Notes: generated from the letters alone by a model not told the origin. DNA of 64,000 nucleotides from Bacillus thuringiensis (GCF_014932895.1 NZ_JACYOF010000001.1:975938-1039937); one strand, 5' to 3'. Numbered from the stretch's first letter, positions 17,280 to 26,248 are shown. Numbers and translations: made by a program.

Positions 17280-17601
17280 ACACTCGAACGTGTAATTTCA
17301 TATTCGGATTATAAAACTGGCTCGGACTCTTCAATTGAAAAGTTCCTCCACCTTCATGCCAATCGACCGTTAACTTATCATCCATAAATACAAGCTTTGT
17401 ACGGTCTGCGATAAAGCAAAGTAGGCTTGATTCGATATCCACATCGCGCTCATCTTTTTCTGCTACAGCTACTAAATCGATAATTCCGCTCATAACACAA
17501 CCACAACCTTCATTATCATAAAATAACTTTATATATTTCGCTTCACTTGGAATCGTATCCATAATCTTTTTATATGCTGCCTCTGTTACAGTAACGTACA
17601 T
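17278..17601 (-). CDS. YqkB-like iron-sulfur biosynthesis family protein
   Basis: 107 residues of the HesB/IscA-related (FeS_biosyn) fold, with the same length as B. subtilis YqkB. Cysteines sit in EGCGCVMSG (about residues 32-40), but the C-terminal CGC motif of true IscA is replaced by HEGGGTFQL, so cluster transfer by the usual mechanism is doubtful. Stands alone with its own terminator. Confidence 0.75.
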   Translation of the reverse strand: MYVTVTEAAYKKIMDTIPSEAKYIKLFYDNEGCGCVMSGIIDLVAVAEKDERDVDIESSLLCFIADRTKLVFMDDKLTVDWHEGGGTFQLKSPSQFYNPNMKLHVRV

Positions 17602-17721
17602 ATGTTAATCTTCATCCTCTCTTCTCGTATCATTCGTATATTGTACCACCATTTTTCTCGAAAATTATATACAGAAAATTAAGACTAATATACAATATAT
17701 GTGATAAAGAAGGTTTCACTG

Positions 17722-17896
17722 ATGTTCAAACTACAGCGATATCCCATTTTTTTTAGGTTTATTCGGTAGCTTTTTTATTTCTAGCGGAATGATATTACAA
17801 CATATACTTCCCTATTCTCCTTCTATTAGTTGGATTCTAGGTTTTATTTGTTTCCTGTCCGCTTCTTATTTTGCCATGAAAGACAAAAACAACTAA
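17722..17896 (+). pseudogene. Frameshifted small membrane protein
   Basis: ATG at 17722 follows an AAGAAGG site and opens MFKLQRYPIFF, but after a run of eight Ts (17747-17754) the frame stops at CGGTAG. With seven Ts the frame reads on as FLGLFGSFFISSGM, then HILPYSPSISWILGF and a second hydrophobic stretch, ending KDKNN and TAA at 17896. This gives a coherent two-span protein of about 57 residues. A one-base T expansion is the simplest explanation. It lies 35 bases upstream of the NIF3 gene. Confidence 0.6.
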
Positions 17897-17931
17897 CAGA
17901 GTAAGAATTAGTTTAAGGAGGATACCCCAAC

Positions 17932-18852
17932 ATGCCAGCTTTAAAAGAAATAGAACAATCACTCAATCATTTATTCCAAATTGAAAAATACGGAAAAGAC
18001 AGTTCCTTTAGTCGGTTTATTCCGGCCGTATATGATCCTATTGAATTTCCGTGGCAACAATTTTTCGAAGCAAATTTTGTAAATCTATTTAACGGCCTTA
18101 TGATGCGAGGCGCTGAAAATGTAAACAACATATTTTTAGCTGTATTTCCTACAGATGGTGTTCTTGAAACATTCATTTCACAATCCGCACCTGGTGATTT
18201 ACTCTTTATGCACCATCCACTTGTAATGGAATGCGGTGATCCTCTCGGAAAATCAGGTCGTGGTTTCATCCCAATTGCAGAAAAACATTTGCAATCCATA
18301 AAAGAAAAACAACTTTCTATATATACATGTCACGGTCCAATGGATTTTCATCAAACATATGGAACAAGCATTTCAATCGCAAAAGCACTCCAAGCCAATG
18401 TAATTGACGGATTTGCTTACGGTGGTCCAGCAAACGAACCAGTCGGTCTTATTTGTGAAATAGATGAAACATCAACAGAAGCACTCCAAAAACGTCTAAA
18501 AAAACTCTTCCATATTCCTTACACAGACTTCGAAGGTAAACAACATGATTCCATCAAAAAAATTGCAATCATCGCTGGATGTGGCGATGTCGTATCATTA
18601 ATGAACGAGGCAGAAGAAAAAGGTGCCGAAGCGTATATTGCAGGAGAAATCCATTGTCATATCGATAATGATTATGGTAGACATAAATACTCGCTCATTA
18701 TGGATTATGTTAATGAAACAAACATGTCACTCATCGGTGTGTCGCACTCTGCCTCTGAATATTTAGTGAAAGAAACATTAATATATGATTGGTTTAAAGA
18801 GAATTTTGATGTGGATGTTACTTTAATCCCTCAGGAGAAATGGTGGTTATAA
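17932..18852 (+). CDS. NIF3-family (YbgI/YqfO-like) dinuclear metal protein
   Basis: 306 residues of the NIF3 family, ring-forming proteins with a dinuclear metal site. Metal-ligand motifs MHHPLV (about residue 93) and HSASEY (about residue 281) and the YTCHGPMD segment are present. It lacks the central PII-like insert of YqfO. Biochemical role unsettled across the family. TTTAAGGAGG precedes the start. Its TAA stop coincides with the first bases of a bcr1 repeat, so the 3' end of the gene borders or was remade by that insertion. Confidence 0.85.
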   Translation: MPALKEIEQSLNHLFQIEKYGKDSSFSRFIPAVYDPIEFPWQQFFEANFVNLFNGLMMRGAENVNNIFLAVFPTDGVLETFISQSAPGDLLFMHHPLVMECGDPLGKSGRGFIPIAEKHLQSIKEKQLSIYTCHGPMDFHQTYGTSISIAKALQANVIDGFAYGGPANEPVGLICEIDETSTEALQKRLKKLFHIPYTDFEGKQHDSIKKIAIIAGCGDVVSLMNEAEEKGAEAYIAGEIHCHIDNDYGRHKYSLIMDYVNETNMSLIGVSHSASEYLVKETLIYDWFKENFDVDVTLIPQEKWWL

Positions 18853-18971
18853 AGTGAAACTTTAATCAGCCCGCACCAATCGGGCTTTTACGGGCAGTTG
18901 ATCTCCCACCTAACTCCCTCCATTCGCCGAATTTTGAGGTGGAAGTCTTACTATCCGTTAACGCGGGATAC
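18849..18971 (+). repeat. bcr1-type repeat, copy B
   Basis: About 123 bp of the short bcr1 form: ATAAAGTGAAACTTTAATCA, a GCCCG / CGGGC hairpin, then CTCCCACC / GGTGGAAG and ACGCGGGATA. It starts at the stop codon of the NIF3 gene. The right end (GATACAGT) departs from the usual GATAAA. Confidence 0.85.
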
Positions 18972-19119
18972 AGTTAATAAACAAAACCTCCTTTCCTATT
19001 TTTAAAATCTAGACACACAATACTATCGACCGCACAAAAATATAGAATCTACAATATATATATATAGTAGTTCTATTTTTAAAACTAGATTTTCAAAAAT
19101 ATAGAAAGGAGAACGTACA

Positions 19120-19920
19120 ATGCACCAACGTAATTGCTTTAGCTGTGATGGCAGACGAAACAGCGGTTCTACTGGAAGCACTGGACCTACCGGTAACACT
19201 GGACCTACCGGAGCTACTGGACCTACCGGGGCTGGTTTACAAAGTACTACCGCCTTTAGTCTAGCAGCCGCTCCCAACTATAAAACCGGACAAGTTGTGA
19301 CTTACACGAGTAGCGGCTATGTTGTAAAAAAAGATGCACCTCAAGGGTTTCCGGATGTATCCCCAGATTATATCGTATTAGTAGAAAGTGGACCCACTGG
19401 ACCTACTGGCATTACCGGAGCTACCGGAACTGCTGGTAGTGCATCAGCAAAAAGTATTATTTTTCAAGGAACGAATGCTGGTTTTCAACGTATAGCGGGT
19501 TCTCCAGGAATTGATTCTAACGTTATTCCTTATGTAACTGCCGGTGCTGGAAATATAGTTGGTTTTGCTGCGTCTATAAATATCAATAATTTACCCGCTG
19601 ATGTTTATACAATTGATATTTGCAGAAATGTCTCCATAAATCTTTCTGCTTCGACCTCTAGTTACATCCTATCTACTATTACTTTCACTACTACAGACAA
19701 AATTACGGGAACTATAACATTTTCGATTAAACCTACAGATACTGGTTCTGGACAAATTCAAGTGTATAATCCTACTCCTGCACCTGGACCTGCTACCATA
19801 ACTTGGACTAGTATTACGGCTGGAAACCCGGTTTCGAGGGGAGATGCGATATCTCTTTATATTAACCCTGGAATTACCGAAAGTGCTGTATATTCCATTT
19901 TTCTAATCACCAATATATAA
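19120..19920 (+). CDS. Collagen-like repeat protein (exosporium-type)
   Basis: 266 residues. A short N-terminus with two cysteines (MHQRNCFSCDGRR) leads into a collagen-like stretch of G-S-T, G-P-T, G-N-T and G-A-T triplets (about residues 16-39). A non-collagen segment of about 50 residues follows, then a second triplet stretch (about residues 92-106) and a beta-rich C-terminal domain of about 150 residues. This plan resembles BclA-type exosporium glycoproteins with a trimerising C-terminal head. The usual BclA leader motif for exosporium targeting is not evident, so location is inferred. AGAAAGGAGAAC precedes the ATG. Confidence 0.8.
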   Translation: MHQRNCFSCDGRRNSGSTGSTGPTGNTGPTGATGPTGAGLQSTTAFSLAAAPNYKTGQVVTYTSSGYVVKKDAPQGFPDVSPDYIVLVESGPTGPTGITGATGTAGSASAKSIIFQGTNAGFQRIAGSPGIDSNVIPYVTAGAGNIVGFAASININNLPADVYTIDICRNVSINLSASTSSYILSTITFTTTDKITGTITFSIKPTDTGSGQIQVYNPTPAPGPATITWTSITAGNPVSRGDAISLYINPGITESAVYSIFLITNI

Positions 19921-19954
19921 TCCACACTTAAAACATCATCCATTTTACAAAAAA

Positions 19955-19973
19955 AGACCCGTAATTCGGGTCA
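19955..19973 (+). terminator. Hairpin after the collagen-like gene
   Basis: GACCCG / CGGGTC stem with TAATT loop, preceded by an A-run and without a strong T-run. On the minus strand the A-run becomes a T-run, so it may also end the WxL operon. Confidence 0.5.
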
Positions 19974-20080
19974 ACAAATAGAAATACAAATGCATAAAAA
20001 AAACAACAGACAAAACCATTATATTACTTTTATGGAAGAATATCCGTTTTTTCCTCGATATCATTTACACTACCACTATA

Positions 20081-21097
20081 TTATTTTTTGTTATCTTTCT
20101 CTTTTTTAGAACGTCTACCTAAAATGAATACAAGAACTAATAATGCAATTAACAGTAGTACTCCGCCGATAATATAATATAGCGTGTAATCTTTTTTCGC
20201 TTCTACCGCCGTATCATTTAACTTATCAGCTGTCTTTCCTTCAATTGTAAATTTCTTCGTCCATTCCCATTTTTGATCACCATCAGTAGCTTTCATTTCT
20301 ACTCGGTACGTACCTGGATCAAACGCTTTGTTTTCCCAGCTTATAGCATAATCAAAGTTTGAGTTTGGTGCCATTCTTAAATTTTCTTTTTTCGTTTCAA
20401 ATAAAACGTCTTTCCCTTTTTCCTTATATACTTTTGCATCCACACTTAAATTCTTTAACATTGCTGATTTGACGTTCTGTAAATTCGCTGTTACAACGTT
20501 ACGCCCATTAATTTGTGTTGGCTTTACTTCGTTTAATGTCATGTCTGGTTTTACTTCAGTATCTGTCTCTCTTAAAACAACACCAATTGCGTATGCATAT
20601 TTATTTTCAATTTGCACACCTTCATCTTTTTTCTTTGAATTCTCATCTTCTTTTTCTTTAAAGTATAAACCACCTAAAATAACACCATCAAATGACTCAC
20701 TTGGCATTTCTAAGTTTACATCAACTGTAACTGTGCTATTAGCTGGTACTTTCGTTTCTTTTGGCATTTTAGCAATTTTAGAAAACGGATATTTCAAAGT
20801 AGAATCCATTTTTGGTTCTACTGTACTATAATCTGTAATACCATTACTATTTGTAATTGCTGTGTTTGCAAACGATTCTACTATAACTTCTTTATTCGTA
20901 TCATTTTTCATTTGTACTTGGATCGTTTGCTTTTGTCCTGGTTGCATTTTTAGATCAAAATACGTTTGATTTTTATCACTTTGGTTTTCTGGTATAACTG
21001 CTGTTACTGCAAATTTCATTTCAGCTGCATATACTGAAAAGGCGTTTATCATAAATAATCCAATTAATAGTAAACTAGTAAATATTTTCTTTTCCAT
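20081..21097 (-). CDS. DUF916/DUF3324 membrane protein of WxL cluster (CscA-like)
   Basis: About 338 residues: signal peptide (to about residue 26), DUF916 domain (about residues 28-150; the GQKQTIQVQMKN and ILGGLYF segments), DUF3324 domain (about 165-290), then one membrane helix and a basic tail (RRSKKEKDNKK). Proteins of this form anchor WxL proteins at the wall and are encoded beside them in other Firmicutes. Last gene of the operon that starts at 25699. The frame opens at a TTG (21124), but ATG 21097 begins a canonical signal peptide (MEKKIFTSLLLIGLF). Confidence 0.88.
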   Translation of the reverse strand: MEKKIFTSLLLIGLFMINAFSVYAAEMKFAVTAVIPENQSDKNQTYFDLKMQPGQKQTIQVQMKNDTNKEVIVESFANTAITNSNGITDYSTVEPKMDSTLKYPFSKIAKMPKETKVPANSTVTVDVNLEMPSESFDGVILGGLYFKEKEDENSKKKDEGVQIENKYAYAIGVVLRETDTEVKPDMTLNEVKPTQINGRNVVTANLQNVKSAMLKNLSVDAKVYKEKGKDVLFETKKENLRMAPNSNFDYAISWENKAFDPGTYRVEMKATDGDQKWEWTKKFTIEGKTADKLNDTAVEAKKDYTLYYIIGGVLLLIALLVLVFILGRRSKKEKDNKK

Positions 21098-21202
21098 CCC
21101 GTATGTAATTCCTTTCACATTCAATTTTAGACAAGAAAGAGATAAGGGTATATACGTTCTCCTTATCTCTTCTCAATTTCCTGCTTTACGATCCCCCCCA
21201 AC

Positions 21203-21928
21203 TTACATAGGAGCGTCTGTTAGTTCCCAAGTTAATGAAGTTGTGTACTGTGCTTGTTCTTTTTTCGTTTTACCTGGTACAGTTAATTCTACGCTTTGTT
21301 TAGCTGCTGCTGTATCTTTACCGAATGCATTTACCCATGTACCCATACCTTGTTCTACTTTTGCATCAATTAAGTCAGATGCTGAACCATCTGGGTTTAA
21401 TGTAATAGATTGTGCTGCTTTTGGTGCATCGCTATCTGCAGCTGATCTTAAAGTTGAATTTTTTACTGTTAACGCCGCACCGTCTAATGTTTTATCATCT
21501 GCAGTTTTAAATTGACCATTTTGTTTTACCGTTAAGTGCCAGCCAGCATTTGTACCACGGTTATCTGTTACTTGTATGTAGTTTGGTACGTCAACTACAG
21601 AGCCATCAGCTTTTTTCTTTACTTTATCTAATTCCGCATAGTATGTTTCGCTGTTACCTGATGCCTTTTGTGTTTTAAAGTTGAAGTTAGATACATAATC
21701 GATGCTTAGTGGGCCATCTGTACCTTTTTTATCTGGATCAACTGGATCTACAGTTTCATCTGGATTTTCTGGATTAACAACATCAATTTTATCTGTATTT
21801 TTCTCGAATTTAATGAATGCTTTTGAGTCTAATTTCCCGCCATCTTTCTCAGCTGCAAATGCAGACGTTCCTACTGATACTGACGATAAAGTTACCGCTC
21901 CGATTAATGCTAATTTTGCTAGTTTCAT
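21203..21928 (-). CDS. WxL-domain surface protein
   Basis: 241 residues with a signal peptide cut after SAFA. A Pro/Asp/Glu-rich spacer follows (NPDETVDPVDPDKK), then a WxL domain with both motifs: NAGWHLTVKQNGQF and the C-terminal LTWELTDAPM. WxL domains bind peptidoglycan non-covalently. It is about 45% identical by eye to the next WxL protein, so the two arose by duplication. The end of the WxL domain is also the end of the protein, as in the family. Fourth gene of the operon. Confidence 0.93.
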   Translation of the reverse strand: MKLAKLALIGAVTLSSVSVGTSAFAAEKDGGKLDSKAFIKFEKNTDKIDVVNPENPDETVDPVDPDKKGTDGPLSIDYVSNFNFKTQKASGNSETYYAELDKVKKKADGSVVDVPNYIQVTDNRGTNAGWHLTVKQNGQFKTADDKTLDGAALTVKNSTLRSAADSDAPKAAQSITLNPDGSASDLIDAKVEQGMGTWVNAFGKDTAAAKQSVELTVPGKTKKEQAQYTTSLTWELTDAPM

Positions 21929-21995
21929 AGTTTTATACTCCCTTATAATTTATTTTCAAAATTCATTTACACTTAATATTCAATCTTTTATAGTC

Positions 21996-22724
21996 TTAGT
22001 TTGGTGTATCTTCTAAAGTCCAAGTTAGCTCAGCTGAATATTTTGCACCTTTTTCTTTCGCTGTTGTACCTGGTACGAATAGGCTTACACTCTGTTTACC
22101 TTGTTCTGCGCCTTTACCGAATGCAGTTGTCCAATCACCCATACCTTTATTCTTTGCTGCAGTAGTAATTTCCACCGCATCTCCACCTGGAGCTAAAGTT
22201 ACTTTATTTTTAAATGTTGTAGGTGCATATTGTGCATCAGTTACAGAGTTTACAACTGAGTTACTTAAGCTTAAAGCTGCATTTGTTAACTCACTGTTAC
22301 CGCTTTTAAATTGAGCATTTTGCTTTACTTTTAATTTCCATCCTGCGTTTGTACCACGGTTATCTGTTACAGATACAAAGTTAGGTACTTCAGTTGTTTT
22401 GCTCCCTTGTTTTACTTTATCTAATTTCGCAAAGTACGTTTGATCATTACCAGAAATAACTTGATCGCCGAAGTGTAAGTTAGAAACGTAGTTAATGCTT
22501 AATGGACCAGTCGTCCCTGGTTGATGCTCACCAGGATTCTCTGGTGTAACTTTTTCATTTGGATTTTCTGGATTGTTTGGATCTGTTGTGCTTGTATCTT
22601 CAATAAACGTTACATCTGTTTTTGATTTCATATTTGCTTTCTCTTCTGCAAATGCAGACGTTCCTACTGCTGTAACTGATGTTAATGATACTGCTCCGAT
22701 TAATGCTAATTTTGCTAGTTTCAT
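21996..22724 (-). CDS. WxL-domain surface protein
   Basis: 242 residues, paralogue of the following gene: same signal peptide (MKLAKLALIGAVSL), Pro/Glu-rich spacer with NPENPNEKVTPENPGE, first motif NAGWKLKVKQNAQF and second motif LTWTLEDTPN. Ribosome binding site AAAGGGGAAGG 5 bases before ATG. Third gene of the operon; the two copies may hetero-oligomerise on the wall. Confidence 0.93.
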   Translation of the reverse strand: MKLAKLALIGAVSLTSVTAVGTSAFAEEKANMKSKTDVTFIEDTSTTDPNNPENPNEKVTPENPGEHQPGTTGPLSINYVSNLHFGDQVISGNDQTYFAKLDKVKQGSKTTEVPNFVSVTDNRGTNAGWKLKVKQNAQFKSGNSELTNAALSLSNSVVNSVTDAQYAPTTFKNKVTLAPGGDAVEITTAAKNKGMGDWTTAFGKGAEQGKQSVSLFVPGTTAKEKGAKYSAELTWTLEDTPN

Positions 22725-22760
22725 ATGTACCTTCCCCTTTTCTCTGTTTTTATCTATTTT

Positions 22761-23072
22761 TTATTTTGAATACCCTTGCTTTTCCCTAATTCTTTTGAAT
22801 ACATATAGAGATAAAACAATCGAATACAATCCTATATATTGGTTGAAGTCCCGTATCTGGCCTCCTGTTTTCGGTAAATATTTATCTCCACTTTTATCAA
22901 CTGTCTCTTTTTTCGTATTTATCTTTGTCGGGTCAGTTGATGTATTTGGTGTATAGCTATTTGAAAATGTAATACTTGCTTTTGAATTCGTACTTGTAGC
23001 CATCACTGCATTTACCATAAGAAACGACACACATATAACTGTGAAAGCGATCATACCAACTATTTTTTTCAT
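22761..23072 (-). CDS. Small LPXTG (LPKTG) wall-anchored protein
   Basis: 103 residues: signal peptide (about 1-26), short Ser/Thr/Asn-rich segment, the sortase A motif LPKTGG (about residues 66-71), a membrane helix and a positively charged tail (KRIREKQGYSK). A short covalently attached protein of this kind is a regular member of WxL gene clusters, where it may tether the complex to the wall. Second gene of the operon. AAAGGGGAGAGGGG precedes ATG. Confidence 0.9.
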   Translation of the reverse strand: MKKIVGMIAFTVICVSFLMVNAVMATSTNSKASITFSNSYTPNTSTDPTKINTKKETVDKSGDKYLPKTGGQIRDFNQYIGLYSIVLSLYVFKRIREKQGYSK

Positions 23073-23113
23073 TCCCCTCTCCCCTTTCTAAAATTTATAT
23101 ATTTCATATATTT

Positions 23114-25699
23114 TTAGAGAGGAGCATCGGTTAATGTCCATTCTAGCTGTCCGGCATATTTTGTATTTACTTTGACATTTGGACCTGGTTTTACTTGTAA
23201 ATGAATTCCCTCGTTTTCCTTCCAATTTAATGCAACCTCCTCATCATTTTTAGAAGTATACGAGAATGCTTCTATACTAGAAGTACTTAAAGGTGTATCC
23301 TTTCCATTTCGTTTATAAATTAATGCTCCTGTTAATGTGTCATTTTGCGCTGAAGTTAATGGTGTAATTTCTTTTACATATACGCTCCATTTTTGCTTTT
23401 TAACTCGATTATCAGCTACCTTTAAAGGACTTGAAATCGCTTTCGGTGCGTATGTCGTTGGTTTCGATGGAATTGTTAAATCTCCAAAGGTAATTTCTTT
23501 TGGTACGTCTATTAACTTTAAAGTTCCATCTACAACAGTAACAGGAACTTGAATTTCCGCCTGTACACCTTGCTTCGTTTCAATTACAACTGTCACAGTA
23601 TGATTCCCTATTTTTTTTGTATCTGGAATATTGATTAATTTCACTACTGATATTGGTTTATCTACATCCAAATTCGTGTCTACAGATAGATCTGTCACAA
23701 ATTTGGAAATATCCATTTTCGTTAAATCTGTCCCTTGCACTACTTTTTGTGGAACTGGCTTACCAGTCGGAATACCTTTATACCTTATTTTTGCGATTCC
23801 ATCTCGATTACTATCTTGTCCATTCTTATCACCATCTAAATAATTTTTAGCTGACACTGGTATTTCAAGATAACCATTTTTATAATATTTCATTACTTTG
23901 GTATCTTTTACAGGGGAACCTGTAATTGTCATCTCATAAATTTTCCCGTTGAATTCTTCTGTTTTTAGTGCATTTGCTTTCGCTGTCGCAATTATTTTAT
24001 TGTCTTTCATGTTAATATCAAAGTAGTCGCTTACATCTTCTCCATCCTCTACATCTTGAATAGAAACATCATTCACAGTAAAGTCTTTATTTACTTCACT
24101 TTCTAATACGAAAGATTTTGCATAATGTATACTTTTAGACTGAGCAGGCATGTTTTGATATACCTTATAAGATAATTGCCGAGAATTATCTTCTACAACA
24201 TCCCCTATTACACTTGGAGGAGGGATTTCAATTTGTGCAATTGCTAATTGATCATATGATAAATTAACACCTTCAGCATTTAATTTCACCTCAAGCGGTA
24301 ATTCTGTTAAATTATCAAATGTAATTGTCATATCAGCTTCTGGAGTAGCTACTGGGCCAGCAGTTCCAGAAAACTCTATTTTATTATTCCCTTGGTCTTG
24401 ATACCTAATTGAACTCGTATCATACACAAATAAATTCGTTAAATGACTACCCTCATTACGTAAAGTAACATTTTTATAACTGTTTACCCTTTTGAAATTC
24501 CACATTGCCGTTAATGCTACTTTTTTACTTGTTCCATGCTCATAAAATTCAAAGGCAGCATTATAAGTTTGACCTCTTCTTCCATTTCCATATAATTGTA
24601 AGAAGTTTTTTGCATCAGCTTTAGTTGTTGGTGTTTTAACCTCTACAGATGAAGCTGTCATAGAGTGAATGTTAATACGGACATCAATCCATTTCCCTTG
24701 ATATTCACCAGCTTTTTTTACTAATACATACTGCTCTCTACTTGCATTTCTAAATGTATATTGACTTTGACCAGTTCTATCATTGCTACTACCCTTTACC
24801 TCATATGTTACTTGCGGGGTCCAAACAAATCTAAAAGCATATTTACCTGGTATAGAAGGCCCTTCACCTGTTCTATTATTTATTACCTTTACATTTGGAT
24901 ATTTAAGAATACTTGTAACAGGGCTAGCAGCTAGTAGCGATTGGCCTTTTAATAGCTTCTCAGGTTGAATAGCAGGTAATTCTTGATTATTTTCGTTTAT
25001 CTTATTGCCCTCTTTTAATTCATTTTCCTTTGGCACTAGTTCTTCATTAACCTTTTCTTTCTCTACAGGCTTCGTTTCTTTTGGAACTTCAGCATTCGTC
25101 GATTCTATTTCTTGTTTTTTATTTTCTTCTAATACTTTCTCCGTTTTACTTATTTCTTTTTTCGCAGTTTCTTCTGAAGTTTTTGCATTACTTTCAGGAA
25201 TACCAGCATTTGAATCTTGCTTATTCTCTATGACATGGAGTAAAGTAGATTCAATCTTTTTTTCATTTTCTTCAAGCTTCACTGCCGGTTCAAATTTATA
25301 ATTTCCAATTTTCTTCACTTGAATTACTACATAAACATCGCCAATGTACTGACTTTGTTCGTTTTTTTTAATCTTCACGATTCGATTTTCTGATATAGAA
25401 ATGCTATGAATTGCTTTATTTTTTCCGTTCATTTTTTTCGTTTCTGCTTCATTGAAAACTTGCTCGTCAGATAGTTTTAATTCGATGTTAGTATCTTGTT
25501 TATTCGTATTTGTAATCTTTAGTACTACACTTTCATCGACTTGTATTTGCTGTTTATCCAAATGAATAGCAAATCTTCCTTGCTCATCATTTGTAACTGC
25601 ATAAACTTTTTTTGCGGAATAATCTAGTACACCAACCTGTGTAAATAGTATTCCTCCAGCAATAAGAATTCGACCGAATTTCCCTATTTTCTTCTGCAA
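23114..25699 (-). CDS. Large WxL-domain surface protein
   Basis: About 861 residues: signal peptide ending near VYA, a domain of about 120 residues, a Lys/Glu/Pro-rich linker (about 155-255), a long beta-rich region (about 260-690) and a C-terminal WxL domain ending LEWTLTDAPL. Likely the functional ectodomain (adhesin or polymer binder) of a surface complex. The start is best placed at TTG 25699, 4 bases after GGAGGAGG. The longer frame from ATG 25738 would translate that site as RGGG. First gene of the operon and the direct target of the c-di-GMP riboswitches. Confidence 0.88.
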   Translation of the reverse strand: MQKKIGKFGRILIAGGILFTQVGVLDYSAKKVYAVTNDEQGRFAIHLDKQQIQVDESVVLKITNTNKQDTNIELKLSDEQVFNEAETKKMNGKNKAIHSISISENRIVKIKKNEQSQYIGDVYVVIQVKKIGNYKFEPAVKLEENEKKIESTLLHVIENKQDSNAGIPESNAKTSEETAKKEISKTEKVLEENKKQEIESTNAEVPKETKPVEKEKVNEELVPKENELKEGNKINENNQELPAIQPEKLLKGQSLLAASPVTSILKYPNVKVINNRTGEGPSIPGKYAFRFVWTPQVTYEVKGSSNDRTGQSQYTFRNASREQYVLVKKAGEYQGKWIDVRINIHSMTASSVEVKTPTTKADAKNFLQLYGNGRRGQTYNAAFEFYEHGTSKKVALTAMWNFKRVNSYKNVTLRNEGSHLTNLFVYDTSSIRYQDQGNNKIEFSGTAGPVATPEADMTITFDNLTELPLEVKLNAEGVNLSYDQLAIAQIEIPPPSVIGDVVEDNSRQLSYKVYQNMPAQSKSIHYAKSFVLESEVNKDFTVNDVSIQDVEDGEDVSDYFDINMKDNKIIATAKANALKTEEFNGKIYEMTITGSPVKDTKVMKYYKNGYLEIPVSAKNYLDGDKNGQDSNRDGIAKIRYKGIPTGKPVPQKVVQGTDLTKMDISKFVTDLSVDTNLDVDKPISVVKLINIPDTKKIGNHTVTVVIETKQGVQAEIQVPVTVVDGTLKLIDVPKEITFGDLTIPSKPTTYAPKAISSPLKVADNRVKKQKWSVYVKEITPLTSAQNDTLTGALIYKRNGKDTPLSTSSIEAFSYTSKNDEEVALNWKENEGIHLQVKPGPNVKVNTKYAGQLEWTLTDAPL

Positions 25700-25751
25700 T
25701 GTGCCTCCTCCTCTCTTAGTTAATACCGAAAATTCCAAATATTAAAAGCGT

Positions 25752-25876
25752 ATAAAGTGAAACTTTAATCAGCCCTCACCAATCGGGCTTTTACGGGCAG
25801 CCCGACTCCCACCTAACTTCTTTGCTCCAGCCGAATTTTGAGGTGGGAGTCTTACTGCCCACAAATAGCGGGACAA
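25752..25876 (+). repeat. bcr1-type repeat, copy C, inside the WxL leader
   Basis: About 125 bp, short form: ATAAAGTGAAACTTTAATCA, GCCC/GGGC hairpin, CTCCCACC / GGTGGGAG hairpin and GCGGGACAAA. Lies between the riboswitch array and the WxL start codon, so it is transcribed in the leader, in antisense orientation relative to its plus-strand form. Confidence 0.85.
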
Positions 25877-25906
25877 ATCTCATCTCATATATATCTTCAT
25901 AAAAAC

Positions 25907-25976
25907 AAAAAGCCTGATTGCTTTTTCAAAATTTCACACGTCACAGTACGCGTGAAAATCCAAATTGCAACCAGAC
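25907..25976 (-). terminator. Terminator of third (gene-proximal) c-di-GMP module
   Basis: On the minus strand GTCTGGTTGC, the 3' end of the aptamer, can pair with GCAATCAGGC followed by TTTTTG. Aptamer and terminator share the GTCTGGTTGC strand, so they exclude each other. Confidence 0.8.
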
Positions 25977-26041
25977 TATCATAGTAATTTTCATTACCTT
26001 AGACTCTTAGCTTTGCGACCTATCCTTTTGAATAGTGTGCC
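25966..26041 (-). promoter_or_regulatory. c-di-GMP-I (GEMM-I) riboswitch, module 3
   Basis: Minus strand reads GGCACACTATTC, AAAAGGATAGGTCGCAAAGC, TAAGAGTCTAAGG and a closing ACTATGATAGTCTGGTTGC. This matches the GEMM-I core (the A-rich loop, the GTCGCAAAGC segment and the CTAAGG tetraloop-receptor part). A closing stem AAATTG / CAATTT can form P1. Confidence 0.92.
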
Positions 26042-26084
26042 AATTTATTTTGTTTTAATATAACCATCTTTCTTTTTAGAAAAT

Positions 26085-26153
26085 AAAAAGCCTGGTTGCT
26101 TCTTGGATTTTCCTCCATAACAATATGGGTAAAAATCCAAACTGCAACCAGAC
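26085..26153 (-). terminator. Terminator of second c-di-GMP module
   Basis: GTCTGGTTGC (aptamer 3' strand) pairs with GCAACCAGGC followed by TTTTTA on the minus strand. Same overlap of aptamer and terminator as in the other modules. Confidence 0.8.
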
Positions 26154-26219
26154 TATCATAGTAACTTTCATTACCTTAGACTCTTAGCTTTGCGACCTAT
26201 TCTTTCAAGTAGTGTGCCA
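26143..26219 (-). promoter_or_regulatory. c-di-GMP-I (GEMM-I) riboswitch, module 2
   Basis: Second aptamer, with GGCACACTACTTGAAAGAAT, then AGGTCGCAAAGCTAAG and AGTCTAAGG, closing in AGTCTGGTTGC. It differs from module 3 by a few substitutions in the loop and in P2 that keep pairing. Confidence 0.92.
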
Positions 26220-26248
26220 ATTTATTTTGTTTTTTCTTTTTGAGACAA

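Noticed and set aside
25005-25301. Plus-strand frame rich in Ser and Phe
   Set aside because: Antisense of the Lys/Glu-rich linker of the large WxL protein.
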